Counted from the first letter of the stretch, positions 17,152-25,547 are shown. The stretch is DNA of 64,000 bases from Gemmatimonadota bacterium (GCA_026705925.1 JAPOZT010000034.1:1-64000); one strand, 5' to 3'. Notes: generated by a model from the sequence alone, not told the origin. Program-made: numbers and translations.

Positions 17152-18198
17152 TCAATCTTTCACGGACGGCCCGGGTTTCCCGAGATGGACGGACACGGCT
17201 TCGATCACCCGCTCCACGGTGATGCCGCGCATGCAGTCGTGGGTACCGATGGGACACCGGTTCCCGCCATGGGAACTGCACGGCCGGCAGTCCAGGGGGG
17301 TCTCGACGACCTGGTGCCCCGGTCCGTGAGGGACAAACCCAAATGCGGGCACCGTGGGTCCGAATAGGGCCACGACGTGCGTATCCATGGCGGCGGCCAC
17401 GTGGCCCATCCCCGTGTCGTTTGAAACCACGGCGGAGCAACGGGCGGCGAGTGCTGCCGACTGAAGCAGGGTCAACGCGCCGGCCGCGTTCAACGGGTCG
17501 ACACCGGACTCGGCGGCAATTTCGGCGCAAAGTAGCTGGTCACCGGAACTGCCGAAGAGCACGGAACGATATCCGTGTTCTTCGGCGAGCCGGCGGATCA
17601 GCGCGGCGTACCGGCCGGGGAGCCATCGCTTGGTCGCCCAGACCGAACCGGGACTGATTCCACACAGTGGTTCGGACGGTGCGACGCCCGATTGCCGCAT
17701 CAGTGCATCCACCCGCATCCGGTCCTCGTCATCCGGGTAAAGGGCCGGACGTATCCCATCCGTCTCCACCTCCCATGAATCGAGAAGAGTAAGGTTTCGG
17801 TCGACTTCGTGGACGGGCCGGTAGGTGACCCGGTCTGTCAGGAACAGCCTGCCCGCGCTTCGATCGAAGCCCACCCGTACGGGTATGCCCGCCAGGAAAC
17901 CCAGCAGTGCGCTTCTCAATGATCGGTGGGGGATCAACGCCGCATCGTAGCCGGATCCGTGCAACCTGCGGGCGAGGCGTAAAAGTTCCAGGGGGCCTTT
18001 TTGCGCGCCATGCTTGTCGTAGACGACGATATCGTCGACGTGGGGATTGTTCCGAAGCAGGTTTGCCGTCTCGGGCCGTACGACGGCGCCGACACGGCCG
18101 GCGCCCAGCCGCGTCCTGGCCGCTTCGAACAACGGGGTGGACAGAACGAGGTCGCCCACGAATGCAGTTTGTATGACAAGTATGCTCAACCCGCTCAA
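17152..18198 (-). CDS. Glycosyltransferase family 9 (heptosyltransferase-like)
   Basis: About 348 residues with the two Rossmann-like halves of GT9/LPS heptosyltransferases. ILVIQTAFVGDLVLSTP opens the acceptor domain, and the nucleotide-sugar half has PGSVWATKRW, SNDTGMGHVAAA and VALFGPT. A Cys-rich stretch (CRPCSSHGGNRCPIGTHDC) precedes the C-terminus, as in many relatives. It probably adds a sugar to lipopolysaccharide core at the inner face of the membrane. The frame continues to a TTG at 18243, but that lies in a 19-bp repeat. I favour TTG 18198, which has GAGG 4 nt upstream. The LpxL-like gene upstream in the same direction fits a surface-lipid role. Confidence 0.88.
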   Translation of the reverse strand: MSGLSILVIQTAFVGDLVLSTPLFEAARTRLGAGRVGAVVRPETANLLRNNPHVDDIVVYDKHGAQKGPLELLRLARRLHGSGYDAALIPHRSLRSALLGFLAGIPVRVGFDRSAGRLFLTDRVTYRPVHEVDRNLTLLDSWEVETDGIRPALYPDDEDRMRVDALMRQSGVAPSEPLCGISPGSVWATKRWLPGRYAALIRRLAEEHGYRSVLFGSSGDQLLCAEIAAESGVDPLNAAGALTLLQSAALAARCSAVVSNDTGMGHVAAAMDTHVVALFGPTVPAFGFVPHGPGHQVVETPLDCRPCSSHGGNRCPIGTHDCMRGITVERVIEAVSVHLGKPGPSVKD

Positions 18199-18219
18199 GA
18201 TACCTCGCCGGAACGCGGA

Positions 18220-18276
18220 TTCAAGGGCCCCGCGCGGATTCAAGGGCCCTGCGCGGTTTTCAAGGGCCCCGCGCTG
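18220..18276 (+). repeat. Three tandem copies of a 19-bp repeat between GT9 and lipoprotein genes
   Basis: TTCAAGGGCCCCGCGCGGA-type units start at 18220, 18239 and 18258, nearly identical. The array fills the junction and ends at the lipoprotein stop codon. Confidence 0.8.
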
Positions 18277-18972
18277 TTATTTCCTGAGCGAATTCAGGAA
18301 GGCCTGGAACTCGTCATCCGCGCTGAGGACCGTCTTCTCCGGTCCGGTGAGCTTGACGAACACGTTGCCTTCCGGTGCCTCGATGATGGCCCCCAGCATC
18401 CTGAAGCCCGGTTTTTTCACGGCCCCGGACTGGAACATGGGGCCCATGGAGGCGAGGTACGTCCCCGCCAGGGACACCGTGGTCACGGCCAGGTCGTTGA
18501 TGGTCGACGTCCGCTGGGCCAGTGACGGCTGACCGCCCGTATCCGACTCGAACTGATCCCGCCAACGCTGCAGGTTCAGGTCGACGCTGCCTCCCTGCCC
18601 ACGGCCGAAATAGAAAACGGCGCACTCGCCCGGCTCGTCGTCCTCGCCGGCCTTCGGGATAAGATAGGTCGCCACGCGCATCGTGCGGGGTGGCTGCACT
18701 ACCCAACGTGGCGGTACGGTCCAGGCGACCCCTGCGGCTCCGCCCGTTGTTGATTGCTCCTGGGCGTTCACCGGAGCCGCGCCAGATGGGCCAGGAGCGC
18801 CCGAGCGCTCCGCGACAGCGGGTGCGGCCACAGCAGGCGCCGCCACCCGCGATGGAGGATCGGCCGGTGGTTCCGGCGAGCGTGTTTCGGACGGTTCCCC
18901 TCCGTTTCCGCAGGCCGCGGCGATACCGAACAGCGATACGGCGCAGATGGTGATGACAGGGTGGCGTAGCAT
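18277..18972 (-). CDS. Hypothetical lipoprotein
   Basis: The 231-residue product starts at ATG 18972, with AGGAG 9 nt upstream; the frame to 19029 overlaps the neighbouring gene and is rejected. The signal peptide ends with an IAAAC lipobox, so the mature protein is lipidated. A Pro/Ala-rich linker of about 60 residues follows, then a globular C-terminal domain (VAWTVPPRWVVQPPRTMRV, CAVFYFGRGQGGSVDLNL, FVKLTGPEKTVL). The last part resembles lipid-anchored proteins that bind or stabilise periplasmic partners, but I cannot name the family. It follows the LpxL gene after 14 bp and is probably co-transcribed with it. Confidence 0.75.
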   Translation of the reverse strand: MLRHPVITICAVSLFGIAAACGNGGEPSETRSPEPPADPPSRVAAPAVAAPAVAERSGAPGPSGAAPVNAQEQSTTGGAAGVAWTVPPRWVVQPPRTMRVATYLIPKAGEDDEPGECAVFYFGRGQGGSVDLNLQRWRDQFESDTGGQPSLAQRTSTINDLAVTTVSLAGTYLASMGPMFQSGAVKKPGFRMLGAIIEAPEGNVFVKLTGPEKTVLSADDEFQAFLNSLRK

Positions 18973-18986
18973 GGAAATCGTCTCCT

Positions 18987-19892
18987 TTACTTTACGTGAT
19001 TTGTATCGTCGGACGCCGGGGTCTTCCACCGCCGGTGTACCCAGAACCAGTGATCGGGATATTCCAGGATGTACCGGGCCAGCACGTCCGTGTAGGCCTG
19101 GGTAATCCGTGCGAGGTCGGCTGGTTCGTCACCGGTCGGAATCGCCTCGATCGGGGTTTCGAAACAGACCCGGTGCCGTTCCGGACCGGATCGAATGATG
19201 AAACACGGCACGATGGGAGCGCCCGTGCGCAACGCGAACTGCGCCGGTCCCTGGTAGGTGGACGCCCTCATGCCCAGAAAATCGACGAACACCCCGCCGG
19301 CCCCCGCGTCCTGGTCCGCGAGCAGCCCCACACATTCGTTGCGCCGAAGCGCCCTGTAGACGGTGGCCGGCGCTTTATCCATCGTGGCCACCGCCATGCC
19401 CAACCGCTCGCGCCCCGCATGCACCAGGCGGTCGACGGCGGGATTGTGCAGCTTCTTCGCGACAACGGTAATGGGATAGCCGAGCATTGCGACCGTCGCG
19501 CCAAGCAATTCCCAGTAACCGAAATGGCCGGTGATCAGTATGACCCCGCGGCCCCCCTCGAGGGCACGGCCGACATGATCTTCTCCCAAGACGTCGAGCC
19601 GGTCCCGCAGGTCCGCCGTCCTCCCCGCGAGCAGGCGGGCGTGTTCCACGGCGGTCCGGCCCAACTGGCGGTAGACGGACCGGGACATGGCTCGAAGCTC
19701 CTCGGAATCCCCGGTCATCCCGAAGACCCGAGCCATATGCTCCATGACCAGCTTCTTCCTCATGCTGGGCACGTGAAAGGCCAGCGCCCCCAGTACATCG
19801 CCCACCCGCGAAGCACGCACAGGCGCAAGCCGCCTGGTCAGCGACATCAACACCCGAAGTCCCGCGTATTCGAGCCGGTGCGACAGCTTCAT
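18987..19892 (-). CDS. Lipid A biosynthesis-type acyltransferase (LpxL/HtrB family)
   Basis: A 301-residue protein with the Lip_A_acyltrans pattern. The catalytic HX4E motif is GHFGYWE, followed by VVAKKLHNPAVDRL, a GLLADQDAG segment and FVDFLGM. The C-terminal PDHWFWVHRRWKT is diagnostic. It would transfer a secondary acyl chain to a lipid A precursor at the inner membrane. Normal length for the family. With the GT9 gene downstream, it supports a lipopolysaccharide-bearing outer membrane. Confidence 0.9.
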   Translation of the reverse strand: MKLSHRLEYAGLRVLMSLTRRLAPVRASRVGDVLGALAFHVPSMRKKLVMEHMARVFGMTGDSEELRAMSRSVYRQLGRTAVEHARLLAGRTADLRDRLDVLGEDHVGRALEGGRGVILITGHFGYWELLGATVAMLGYPITVVAKKLHNPAVDRLVHAGRERLGMAVATMDKAPATVYRALRRNECVGLLADQDAGAGGVFVDFLGMRASTYQGPAQFALRTGAPIVPCFIIRSGPERHRVCFETPIEAIPTGDEPADLARITQAYTDVLARYILEYPDHWFWVHRRWKTPASDDTNHVK

Positions 19893-19912
19893 TCGAAACG
19901 CGCTCTCATACG

Positions 19913-19968
19913 CGCCCGGTCATTCATCCCGCTCCCTGGACGCCCGGTCATTCATCCCGCTCCCTGGA
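19913..19968 (+). repeat. Perfect 28-bp tandem duplication at the 3' end of the metallopeptidase gene
   Basis: Positions 19913-19940 and 19941-19968 are identical (unit begins CGCCCGGTCATTCATCCCGC). The second copy contains the peptidase stop codon (19948-19950) and its last residues. The first copy lies between genes. Confidence 0.9.
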
Positions 19969-20961
19969 CATGACCCACTCTTCGTTCTTCCTTCGCCAGT
20001 CGTCTTCGTCCGTGCGCCAGTCGCCTTCTTCCTCACGCGCCCAGCGGTGCAGTGTGGCCCGCCTCCGCCTTCGGATCTTCAGGAACGCGAGCAGGCAAAG
20101 CACGCCGAAGAGGGGCGCGACCACGAGGGACAGGCTTTCGCCGAGTAACATGCGCCAGCCGTAGTTCCGTTCCATGTAAGCGATCCAGTCCCGTTCGAAC
20201 TCCACGACACTCATGCCGAAAGTCTCGAAACAGGCCCGGTCGATGGACCCGGTCCGCCTCAGGCTGTCGAACAGGGCGTGCAGTCCCGCTTCGCCGTAGC
20301 TCCTGAGTATGTACTGCACGGCGAGGGCGCTTTGCTGGTAGGCCAGATGGGCCCGATGTTCAGGGAACCTGTTCACGCCCTGGATGGCGCCCAGGGGGAC
20401 CAGGTTTCCCGATACGACGGCGACCACCAGGGACGCCCGGTCCCAGAATCCCCAATCCCGCGCCATGTGCATCGCGAAGCCCTCGTCCAGCCAGCGGGGT
20501 ATATCCGCGCCGCGAAGCGCACTGTGCAGCATCACGTGGGCCAGTTCATGCACCACGAGTTCTTCGGAACCGTCATAGGTACCGGTAATCCGGGGAGACC
20601 TGAGCACCACGAGCCTGCGGTGCGGCACCGCGTAGCCCGCGCCCCAATCGGGTATGGCGCCGGGCGTATAGGTCAGGAAGTCATCCTGCGTGGGGGCGAT
20701 ATGCACGTGGATGGTATCGGCGGAGGGCAGGCCCAGCGTGGCGCGCAGATGAGGCGATGCCTCTTGCACGATGCCCAGCACGTGTTCCACGAAGGGGGCG
20801 TCGACGGGTTCGAAGGTCACTCGAACGCCATGGTCGATCCTTACGGATTCTGCCGCGCCCGCCCCGGGACCCGGCAGCAGCACAAGTACGCTGCAGGCCA
20901 ATCCAAGGCACCAGGAACGAAGACAGCTGAGTACTCGCGCAGGCGCCCAACCGAAGCGCAT
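19948..20961 (-). CDS. Peptidase MA-like, membrane-anchored zinc metallopeptidase
   Basis: A 337-residue protein from ATG 20961, which has GAGG 5 nt upstream. The frame continues to 21417 only as an out-of-phase shadow of mnmA. A signal peptide (LACSVLVLLPGPGAGAA) is followed by a domain with ELVVHELAHVML, an HExxH zinc site, and RWLDEGFAMHMA, where the Glu is the likely third ligand region. A C-terminal transmembrane helix (SLSLVVAPLFGVLCLLAFL) and a basic/acidic tail follow, so the catalytic domain faces the periplasm. Its substrate is unknown. It starts 7 bp after mnmA. Confidence 0.87.
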   Translation of the reverse strand: MRFGWAPARVLSCLRSWCLGLACSVLVLLPGPGAGAAESVRIDHGVRVTFEPVDAPFVEHVLGIVQEASPHLRATLGLPSADTIHVHIAPTQDDFLTYTPGAIPDWGAGYAVPHRRLVVLRSPRITGTYDGSEELVVHELAHVMLHSALRGADIPRWLDEGFAMHMARDWGFWDRASLVVAVVSGNLVPLGAIQGVNRFPEHRAHLAYQQSALAVQYILRSYGEAGLHALFDSLRRTGSIDRACFETFGMSVVEFERDWIAYMERNYGWRMLLGESLSLVVAPLFGVLCLLAFLKIRRRRRATLHRWAREEEGDWRTDEDDWRRKNEEWVMSRERDE

Positions 20962-20968
20962 AACGACC

Positions 20969-22240
20969 TCATTCGCGTATGATGCCGCCTCCCAGGACCG
21001 TCTCGCCGTCATAGAATACGACGGACTGTCCCGGCGTGACCGCCCGCTGGGGATACTCGAAGTCGACCCGTACGACGCCGGGTTCGCAGGGCGTGATGAC
21101 CGCGGGCGTCGCTTCCTGACGGTAACGGATCTTGGCCTGTCCGCGGACCTCTCCCGCCGGAGCGTCCACGGTATGCCAGTTGACCCAGTCCGCAATGAGC
21201 CGGTCGCTGAGAAGATCCTCGTCGTCGCCCACCACGATCGTATTCGTATCGGGCAGGATGTCGACCACGTACACCGGGCGTCCCGCGGCCAGACCAAGCC
21301 CCTTCCGCTGCCCGATCGTGTAGAGAGGGTGCCCCCGGTGCTCACCCAGGACATGGCCCTTCGTGTCCACGATCGGTCCCGGCCGTATGGGGTCCTCGAT
21401 GGCCAGCAGCCCTTCATCCGTGTTCACGGGGTGACTCGCCGTCCACTCCTTGAGGAACCTTTCATGGCCCCGGTCCTGGATGAAGCAGATCTCGTAGCTG
21501 TCCTTTTTTGCGGCCACCCGCGGCGCGAGCCGTTCGGCGATTTCCCGGGTCTGCGCCTTCGTGAGCATGCCGACGGGGAAGGCGGTCCGCGCCAGCTCTT
21601 CCTGGGTCATCTCCCACAGGGCGTAGGACTGGTCCTTGTTTCGGTCGACACCCCGCTTCAGGACCAGGCGGCCCGACTGGCCTGCCTGGTCGGCCTGGTC
21701 CGTATCGCCCACCTGGCCGGCTCGGTCCGCCCGCCCCGCGGTTCCATCCAGCGCTACGCGGGCGTAGTGTCCGGTCGCCACGTAATCGGCGCCGAGTTCA
21801 CGGGCCCGGTCGAGCAGCACGCCGAACTTGACCCGGCTGTTGCAGGCCACGCAGGGATTGGGCGTACGCCCCTGTACATACTCGGAGACGAAATTCGAGA
21901 TGACGCCCCGCTCGAACTCCTCGCGGAAATCCACCACGTAGTAGGGGATACCGAGCCTGCCGGCCACGACCCGCGCGTCGTTGCGGTCCTCGACCGTGCA
22001 GCAGCCGTGTTCGAACTGCGCATTGCCGCCCACGCGGTCGTAGTCCCAAAGGTGCATCGTGACGCCGATGACCTCGCAGCCCGCTTCCTTGAGCATCGCG
22101 GCCGCCACCGAGCTGTCCACGCCGCCGCTCATGGCCACAACGACCTTCGCCCCCGCCGCCGGCAGCCGGTTGACGAAGGGATCGAAGGCGGAAGCCGTGG
22201 CTTCTCCGCCGCGGACAGAAGTATGGGTAATTGTCGTCAT
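20969..22240 (-). CDS. mnmA: tRNA-specific 2-thiouridylase MnmA
   Basis: The 423-residue enzyme activates U34 of Lys, Glu and Gln tRNAs with ATP and inserts sulfur to give 2-thiouridine. Visible are the PP-loop AMSGGVDSSVAA, GVTMHLWDYD, the CCTVEDRNDAR segment, NPCVACNSRVKFG with one catalytic Cys, TGHYARV, SYEICFIQD with the second, and YTIGQRKGLGL. The start is ATG 22240, just inside the iscU stop; the frame to 22384 overlaps iscU and is rejected. A roughly 20-residue insert (AGRADRAGQVGDTDQADQAG) after the TGHYARV region comes from a GC-rich repeat. Clustering with iscS and iscU makes sense because IscS supplies the sulfur. Confidence 0.95.
   Translation of the reverse strand: MTTITHTSVRGGEATASAFDPFVNRLPAAGAKVVVAMSGGVDSSVAAAMLKEAGCEVIGVTMHLWDYDRVGGNAQFEHGCCTVEDRNDARVVAGRLGIPYYVVDFREEFERGVISNFVSEYVQGRTPNPCVACNSRVKFGVLLDRARELGADYVATGHYARVALDGTAGRADRAGQVGDTDQADQAGQSGRLVLKRGVDRNKDQSYALWEMTQEELARTAFPVGMLTKAQTREIAERLAPRVAAKKDSYEICFIQDRGHERFLKEWTASHPVNTDEGLLAIEDPIRPGPIVDTKGHVLGEHRGHPLYTIGQRKGLGLAAGRPVYVVDILPDTNTIVVGDDEDLLSDRLIADWVNWHTVDAPAGEVRGQAKIRYRQEATPAVITPCEPGVVRVDFEYPQRAVTPGQSVVFYDGETVLGGGIIRE
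21668..21740 (-). repeat. Degenerate 9-bp repeat inserted in mnmA
   Basis: Repeated CTGGTCGGC/CTGGCCGGC-type 9-mers encode an Ala/Asp/Gly/Gln-rich loop absent from ordinary MnmA. The frame is kept. Confidence 0.6.
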
Positions 22241-22244
22241 CAAT

Positions 22245-22652
22245 TCAGTCTTTCCGGCCCGTGCCGTGACCTGCATTCCGGTCCGTGCCGTTACGGGACC
22301 GGTAATCCTCGATCGCCGTCCGTACGCCGTCCGCGGCCATGGTGGAGCAGTGCATCTTGGTCGGAGGAAGGCCGCCCAGGGCATCCGCGATCGTGTGGTT
22401 TTCGATGGACGCGGCCTCTTCGGTCGTCCTGCCGATCACCCATTCGGTGACCATGCTGCTCGCCGCGATAGACGCCGCGCAGCCGAAGGTCCTGAACTTC
22501 GCGTCCGTTACGGTCCCGTCCGCGATCCTCAAGTACAGTGCAATAGTGTTCCCGCTGATGGGGTTTCCGGCGTTGCCCACGCCGTCCGCGTCGGGAAGAT
22601 CCCCCACGTTGCGGGGAGAGTGAAAGTGATCCATTACGGTGGATGAGTACAT
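22245..22652 (-). CDS. IscU/NifU-type Fe-S scaffold with the first ligand Cys replaced by Ser
   Basis: A 135-residue U-type scaffold (VMDHFHSPRNVGDLPDADGVG, FRTFGCAAS, ADALGGLPPTKMHCST). It normally builds 2Fe-2S/4Fe-4S clusters on three Cys and an Asp, receiving sulfur from IscS. C58 and C102 are present. At the site that normally reads CGD the protein has SGN: S33 in place of the first ligand Cys and N35 in place of the Asp that tunes cluster release. The codons are AGC and AAC, so no single-base error explains both. It lies 10 bp after iscS. It may be a specialised or partly inactive scaffold, or a sulfur relay to MnmA. Confidence 0.88.
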   Translation of the reverse strand: MYSSTVMDHFHSPRNVGDLPDADGVGNAGNPISGNTIALYLRIADGTVTDAKFRTFGCAASIAASSMVTEWVIGRTTEEAASIENHTIADALGGLPPTKMHCSTMAADGVRTAIEDYRSRNGTDRNAGHGTGRKD

Positions 22653-22662
22653 GGAACGCGCC

Positions 22663-23826
22663 TCAACCGGGTACCTGCGCGGCGGAAACCTCGCGGAGGC
22701 GGGATACGATGCCGGGCAGCCTGTCCATGACGCAGTCCACGTCCCCCATGGTATTGTCCCGCCCGAAGCTGAACCGGACCGAACCGAGGGCGGTGCGCGG
22801 GTCCCTGCCCAGCGCCAGCAGCACGTGGGACGGTTCGATGGTGCCCGATGTGCAGGCCGAGCCGGTGGACACGGCGATGCCCGCGAGATCCAGGCTCATG
22901 ATCAGCGATTCGCCTTCCGCGCCGGGGAAGGACACGTTCAACGTGCCGGGCAGGCGCCGTTCCGGATGACCGTTCACCTTCACGCCCTCGATCTCGACGC
23001 GGACTCGCGCTTCCAGGGCATCGCGCATTTCCGACAGATGCCGGTATTCGCTTTCCCGCTCTTCAGCCGCCAGTTCCGCGGCCTTGCCCAGGCCCACGAT
23101 GCCCACGGTGTTCTCCGTGCCGGACCTCACGTCATTTTCATGATGGCCGCCGTGGGCCGTGGGTTCGATCTCGACGCCCTTCCGGATATAGATGGCCCCT
23201 ACGCCCTTGGGGCCGTAGATCTTGTGGCCCGAAAGCGAAAGGAGGTCGGCGCGCATCGCTTCCACGTCGACCGGCAGCTTGCCCGCGGACTGCACCGCGT
23301 CCGTATGGAAGCACACGTCGCGAGCCCGGGCGATCCGACCTATTTCGCCCACGGGCTGGACCGTGCCGATCTCGTTGTTCGCGTGCATGATGCTGACCAG
23401 GATCGTCTGGTCGGTCAGGGCGTCCTCCACCTGGCCTGGATCGACCCGGCCGTATTCGTCCACGGGAAGATAGGTCACTTCAAAACCTTCCCGTTCGAGA
23501 AAAGCGCAGCTGTTCAGCACGGCCGAATGTTCGATGTTCGTCGTGATGACGTGCCTGCCGCGCGCCCTGCGTGCGTAGGCTGCGCCCTTGATCGCCAGGT
23601 TGTCGGACTCGGTGCCGCCGCTGGTGAAATAGATCTCGCCGGGTCGTGCGTTCACCAGGCCGGCCACCCGGGCCCGTGCCTCTTCCACCGCCGCGCGGGC
23701 ATCCTGTCCGTATCGGTGGATGCTCGATGCGTTGCCGAACCGGTCCCTGAAGAATGGTTCCATGGCATCGAAGACTTCGGACCGGACCGGCGTAGTCGCG
23801 TTATGATCCAGGTAGATGCTCGCCAT
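22663..23826 (-). CDS. iscS: Cysteine desulfurase (IscS/NifS)
   Basis: A 387-residue PLP enzyme that removes sulfur from cysteine for Fe-S assembly and tRNA thiolation. The family landmarks are intact: YLDHNATTP, FTSGGTESDNLAI, NIEHSAV (H100), HANNEIGTVQP, HTDAVQSAGK, the PLP-binding K202 in LSLSGHKIYGPKG, and the mobile active-site C325 in STGSACTSG. It is the first gene of a set with the scaffold and mnmA, transcribed from a good promoter at 23927-23955 that leaves a leader of about 90 nt. No IscR-like regulator is visible in the window. Confidence 0.94.
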   Translation of the reverse strand: MASIYLDHNATTPVRSEVFDAMEPFFRDRFGNASSIHRYGQDARAAVEEARARVAGLVNARPGEIYFTSGGTESDNLAIKGAAYARRARGRHVITTNIEHSAVLNSCAFLEREGFEVTYLPVDEYGRVDPGQVEDALTDQTILVSIMHANNEIGTVQPVGEIGRIARARDVCFHTDAVQSAGKLPVDVEAMRADLLSLSGHKIYGPKGVGAIYIRKGVEIEPTAHGGHHENDVRSGTENTVGIVGLGKAAELAAEERESEYRHLSEMRDALEARVRVEIEGVKVNGHPERRLPGTLNVSFPGAEGESLIMSLDLAGIAVSTGSACTSGTIEPSHVLLALGRDPRTALGSVRFSFGRDNTMGDVDCVMDRLPGIVSRLREVSAAQVPG

Positions 23827-23926
23827 GCGGAGCGCGGTCTCCGGGAGAGGGGTGGAATCCAGCCCTGTTCATCCATCACGCAAGACGTTCTGAAAACAGC
23901 CTTTTCCGTCGCGTCAACGGTCTTTG

Positions 23927-23955
23927 AAAATAGAGATAATCCATTGAAATGTCAA
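23927..23955 (-). promoter_or_regulatory. Sigma-70-type promoter of the iscS-iscU-mnmA group
   Basis: On the minus strand TTGACA (23955-23950), a 17-bp spacer and TATTTT (23932-23927). Predicted start near 23920. Confidence 0.65.
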
Positions 23956-24010
23956 GTGTTATCGGGGTTTCGAGATGTTTGTGCGGCCGGTGGATATTAG
24001 CCGTAGCCGC

Positions 24011-24039
24011 TTGACTTTTCGTTCGGGAATCCGTAGTTT
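24011..24039 (+). promoter_or_regulatory. Candidate sigma-70 promoter of the lipoprotein gene
   Basis: TTGACT (24011-24016), 17-bp spacer, TAGTTT (24034-24039). The -35 is good and the -10 weak. Confidence 0.4.
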
Positions 24040-24145
24040 TCATGTAGCTTGAATTGGTATGCGCGAGCACGCTTTCAAGGCGTTTGCCGGAGATACAGGT
24101 ACAGGCTTGCCCGGAGCGAATGGACGTATCAGGGAGGGACGGCAC

Positions 24146-24775
24146 ATGCATGCACTGAAAACAGCGGTTGGACTGGTGACGATCATCCTTTTGGCGGGAT
24201 GCACCCACAACATCACGTTGAATCCCAACATCGGCCCTTCGGCCAATATCGCCAGGCCCGTGGATTTGCGCGTCGGAGTGTACATACCCGTGGATGTCAG
24301 CGAGTTCATCATCGATGACCGATCGGATCTCGACAAGTACATTTTTGAAATCGGTGAATCGCTCGTATCGGTCATCACGAAGTCGGCGAACCGGGTATTC
24401 TCGCGGGTAACGATACTGGACGCGCAGCCCACGGGCGAAGTGATCGAGGAAAGCGCGCTCGACCTCGTCATGATTCCCAAGGTTACCTCGGCTATGGTAA
24501 CGCTGAACAAGGAAGAAGGTCCGTTTCAGGACGATGCCCGGGGAAACACGGCGATTACAGTCGAACTGATGTTCTATGACGCGGAGATGATCCAGTACGC
24601 AACCGTCATGGCGTCGGGCATCGGCATCGCTTCCGAAAGAATCGGGTTCTTCAGCAGAGGCCAGAGAGAATATGCCGCGTCGGTCGAAGATGCCATTACC
24701 AACCTGAGCAACGACATGGTCCGTCAGATGTACGGCAATTACGACATCCGCAAGATGGGCGAAGAGCAGGAATAG
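24146..24775 (+). CDS. Hypothetical lipoprotein
   Basis: A 209-residue protein from ATG 24146, preceded 8 nt upstream by AGGGAGG; the longer frame from 24059 has no such site. The signal peptide ends in ILLAGC, a canonical lipobox. The mature part (LNPNIGPSANIARPVDLRVGVYI, SLVSVITKSANRVFSRVTIL, VMIPKVTSAMVTL, ITVELMFYDAEM) suggests a compact alpha/beta domain of envelope lipoproteins of unknown role. The stop is followed 2 bp later by the next ATG, so the two are co-translated. Confidence 0.8.
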   Translation: MHALKTAVGLVTIILLAGCTHNITLNPNIGPSANIARPVDLRVGVYIPVDVSEFIIDDRSDLDKYIFEIGESLVSVITKSANRVFSRVTILDAQPTGEVIEESALDLVMIPKVTSAMVTLNKEEGPFQDDARGNTAITVELMFYDAEMIQYATVMASGIGIASERIGFFSRGQREYAASVEDAITNLSNDMVRQMYGNYDIRKMGEEQE

Positions 24776-24777
24776 CA

Positions 24778-25431
24778 ATGGCAGGGATGTCCCGCAGAGA
24801 CCGCTGGATTTACGGCTTGCATACCTGGTGGGGCCGGTACCGCAACGCGGCGTTCAACCTTTCCGACATCCGCAACCGGCCGGTCCGGCTATTGATCTGC
24901 CTCCCGTCGAGTCCCGAAGAAGCCCGTAAAGCCGCCGGAGTTATCCCCGAACTGGTTGCGTGTCTGGACGCAAAGGTCGTTTTCGTGGTCGGCGAACCGC
25001 GGTCCGTCGAGTTCTGCGACCCGGTGGATGGACGCATCACCGTGGTGCCGTTGGACCGGAGTGCCCGATGGTGGTTCGGCCTGCCCTCCTTCGGGATCGT
25101 CGACCGGTTGTCGGAAGCCGAACTCAACCTGGCCGTCGATCTGAATCCATGCGCGGAACTGCTGCCCGCCGTACTATGCCAGAGAATCGGTGCGAGGATA
25201 CGCCTGTGCCTGGACGATCCGCAACGGGGGCGTGTGTTCAACGTGCGGGTTCTGCTTGCGGAAAAACATGACGAGGGCGGAAACGGCGCCGAACCCGGAA
25301 CCATTGCGGATCCGGACCGGTCCGACCCGACGTCTGCCGGGACCGATCGATCTTCCGGTGACTCGCCGTATGTGCGCATGCTACGGGTCGTCCAGGCCGT
25401 CGCCCGCCCTGCGTCACATCCCCGGTTTTAA
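24778..25431 (+). CDS. Hypothetical protein, possibly derived from a glycosyltransferase-like fold
   Basis: 217 residues, MAGMSRRDRWIYGLHTW onward. The core has alternating strands and helices (VRLLICLPSSPEEARKAAG, AKVVFVVGEP, LNLAVDLNPCAELLPAVLC, GARIRLCLDDPQRGRVFNV). LNLAVDLNP followed by a strand entering GARIRL resembles the acceptor half of GT9-type proteins, but the donor half is missing. The last 50 residues are Asp/Ser/Gly-rich and look disordered. No signal peptide. It starts 2 bp after the lipoprotein gene and is likely linked to it in function. Confidence 0.65.
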   Translation: MAGMSRRDRWIYGLHTWWGRYRNAAFNLSDIRNRPVRLLICLPSSPEEARKAAGVIPELVACLDAKVVFVVGEPRSVEFCDPVDGRITVVPLDRSARWWFGLPSFGIVDRLSEAELNLAVDLNPCAELLPAVLCQRIGARIRLCLDDPQRGRVFNVRVLLAEKHDEGGNGAEPGTIADPDRSDPTSAGTDRSSGDSPYVRMLRVVQAVARPASHPRF

Positions 25432-25432
25432 C

Positions 25433-25461
25433 TTGACATCGGGCCCTTCAACCGGGATATT
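25433..25461 (+). promoter_or_regulatory. Candidate promoter of the GWxTD pair
   Basis: TTGACA (25433-25438), 17-bp spacer, GATATT (25456-25461). It overlaps the very end of the preceding gene and would start transcription near 25468, about 80 nt before the ATG. Confidence 0.5.
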
Positions 25462-25547
25462 GAAGCAGGATCTGGACAGGCCTTCCGAATGCCGCGCGAC
25501 CGGGAACGGCTTGTCATCCAACCCATTCGATCCCTCCCGATAGTCCT

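Larger units (their letters stand above)
23827..24145. other. Divergent intergenic region between iscS and the lipoprotein gene
   Basis: This stretch carries back-to-back promoters: a strong minus-strand one for iscS and a weaker plus-strand one for the lipoprotein gene. A frame on the minus strand across the lipoprotein gene is a shadow. Confidence 0.5.

Noticed and set aside
20771..22450. Plus-strand frame of 559 residues
   Set aside because: It lies antisense to the peptidase, mnmA and iscU genes; the minus-strand genes carry clear catalytic motifs.
22639..24000. Plus-strand frame of 453 residues
   Set aside because: It is antisense to iscS.
23876..24778. Minus-strand frame of 300 residues
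   Set aside because: It is antisense to the lipoprotein gene, which has a lipobox and a good ribosome-binding site.
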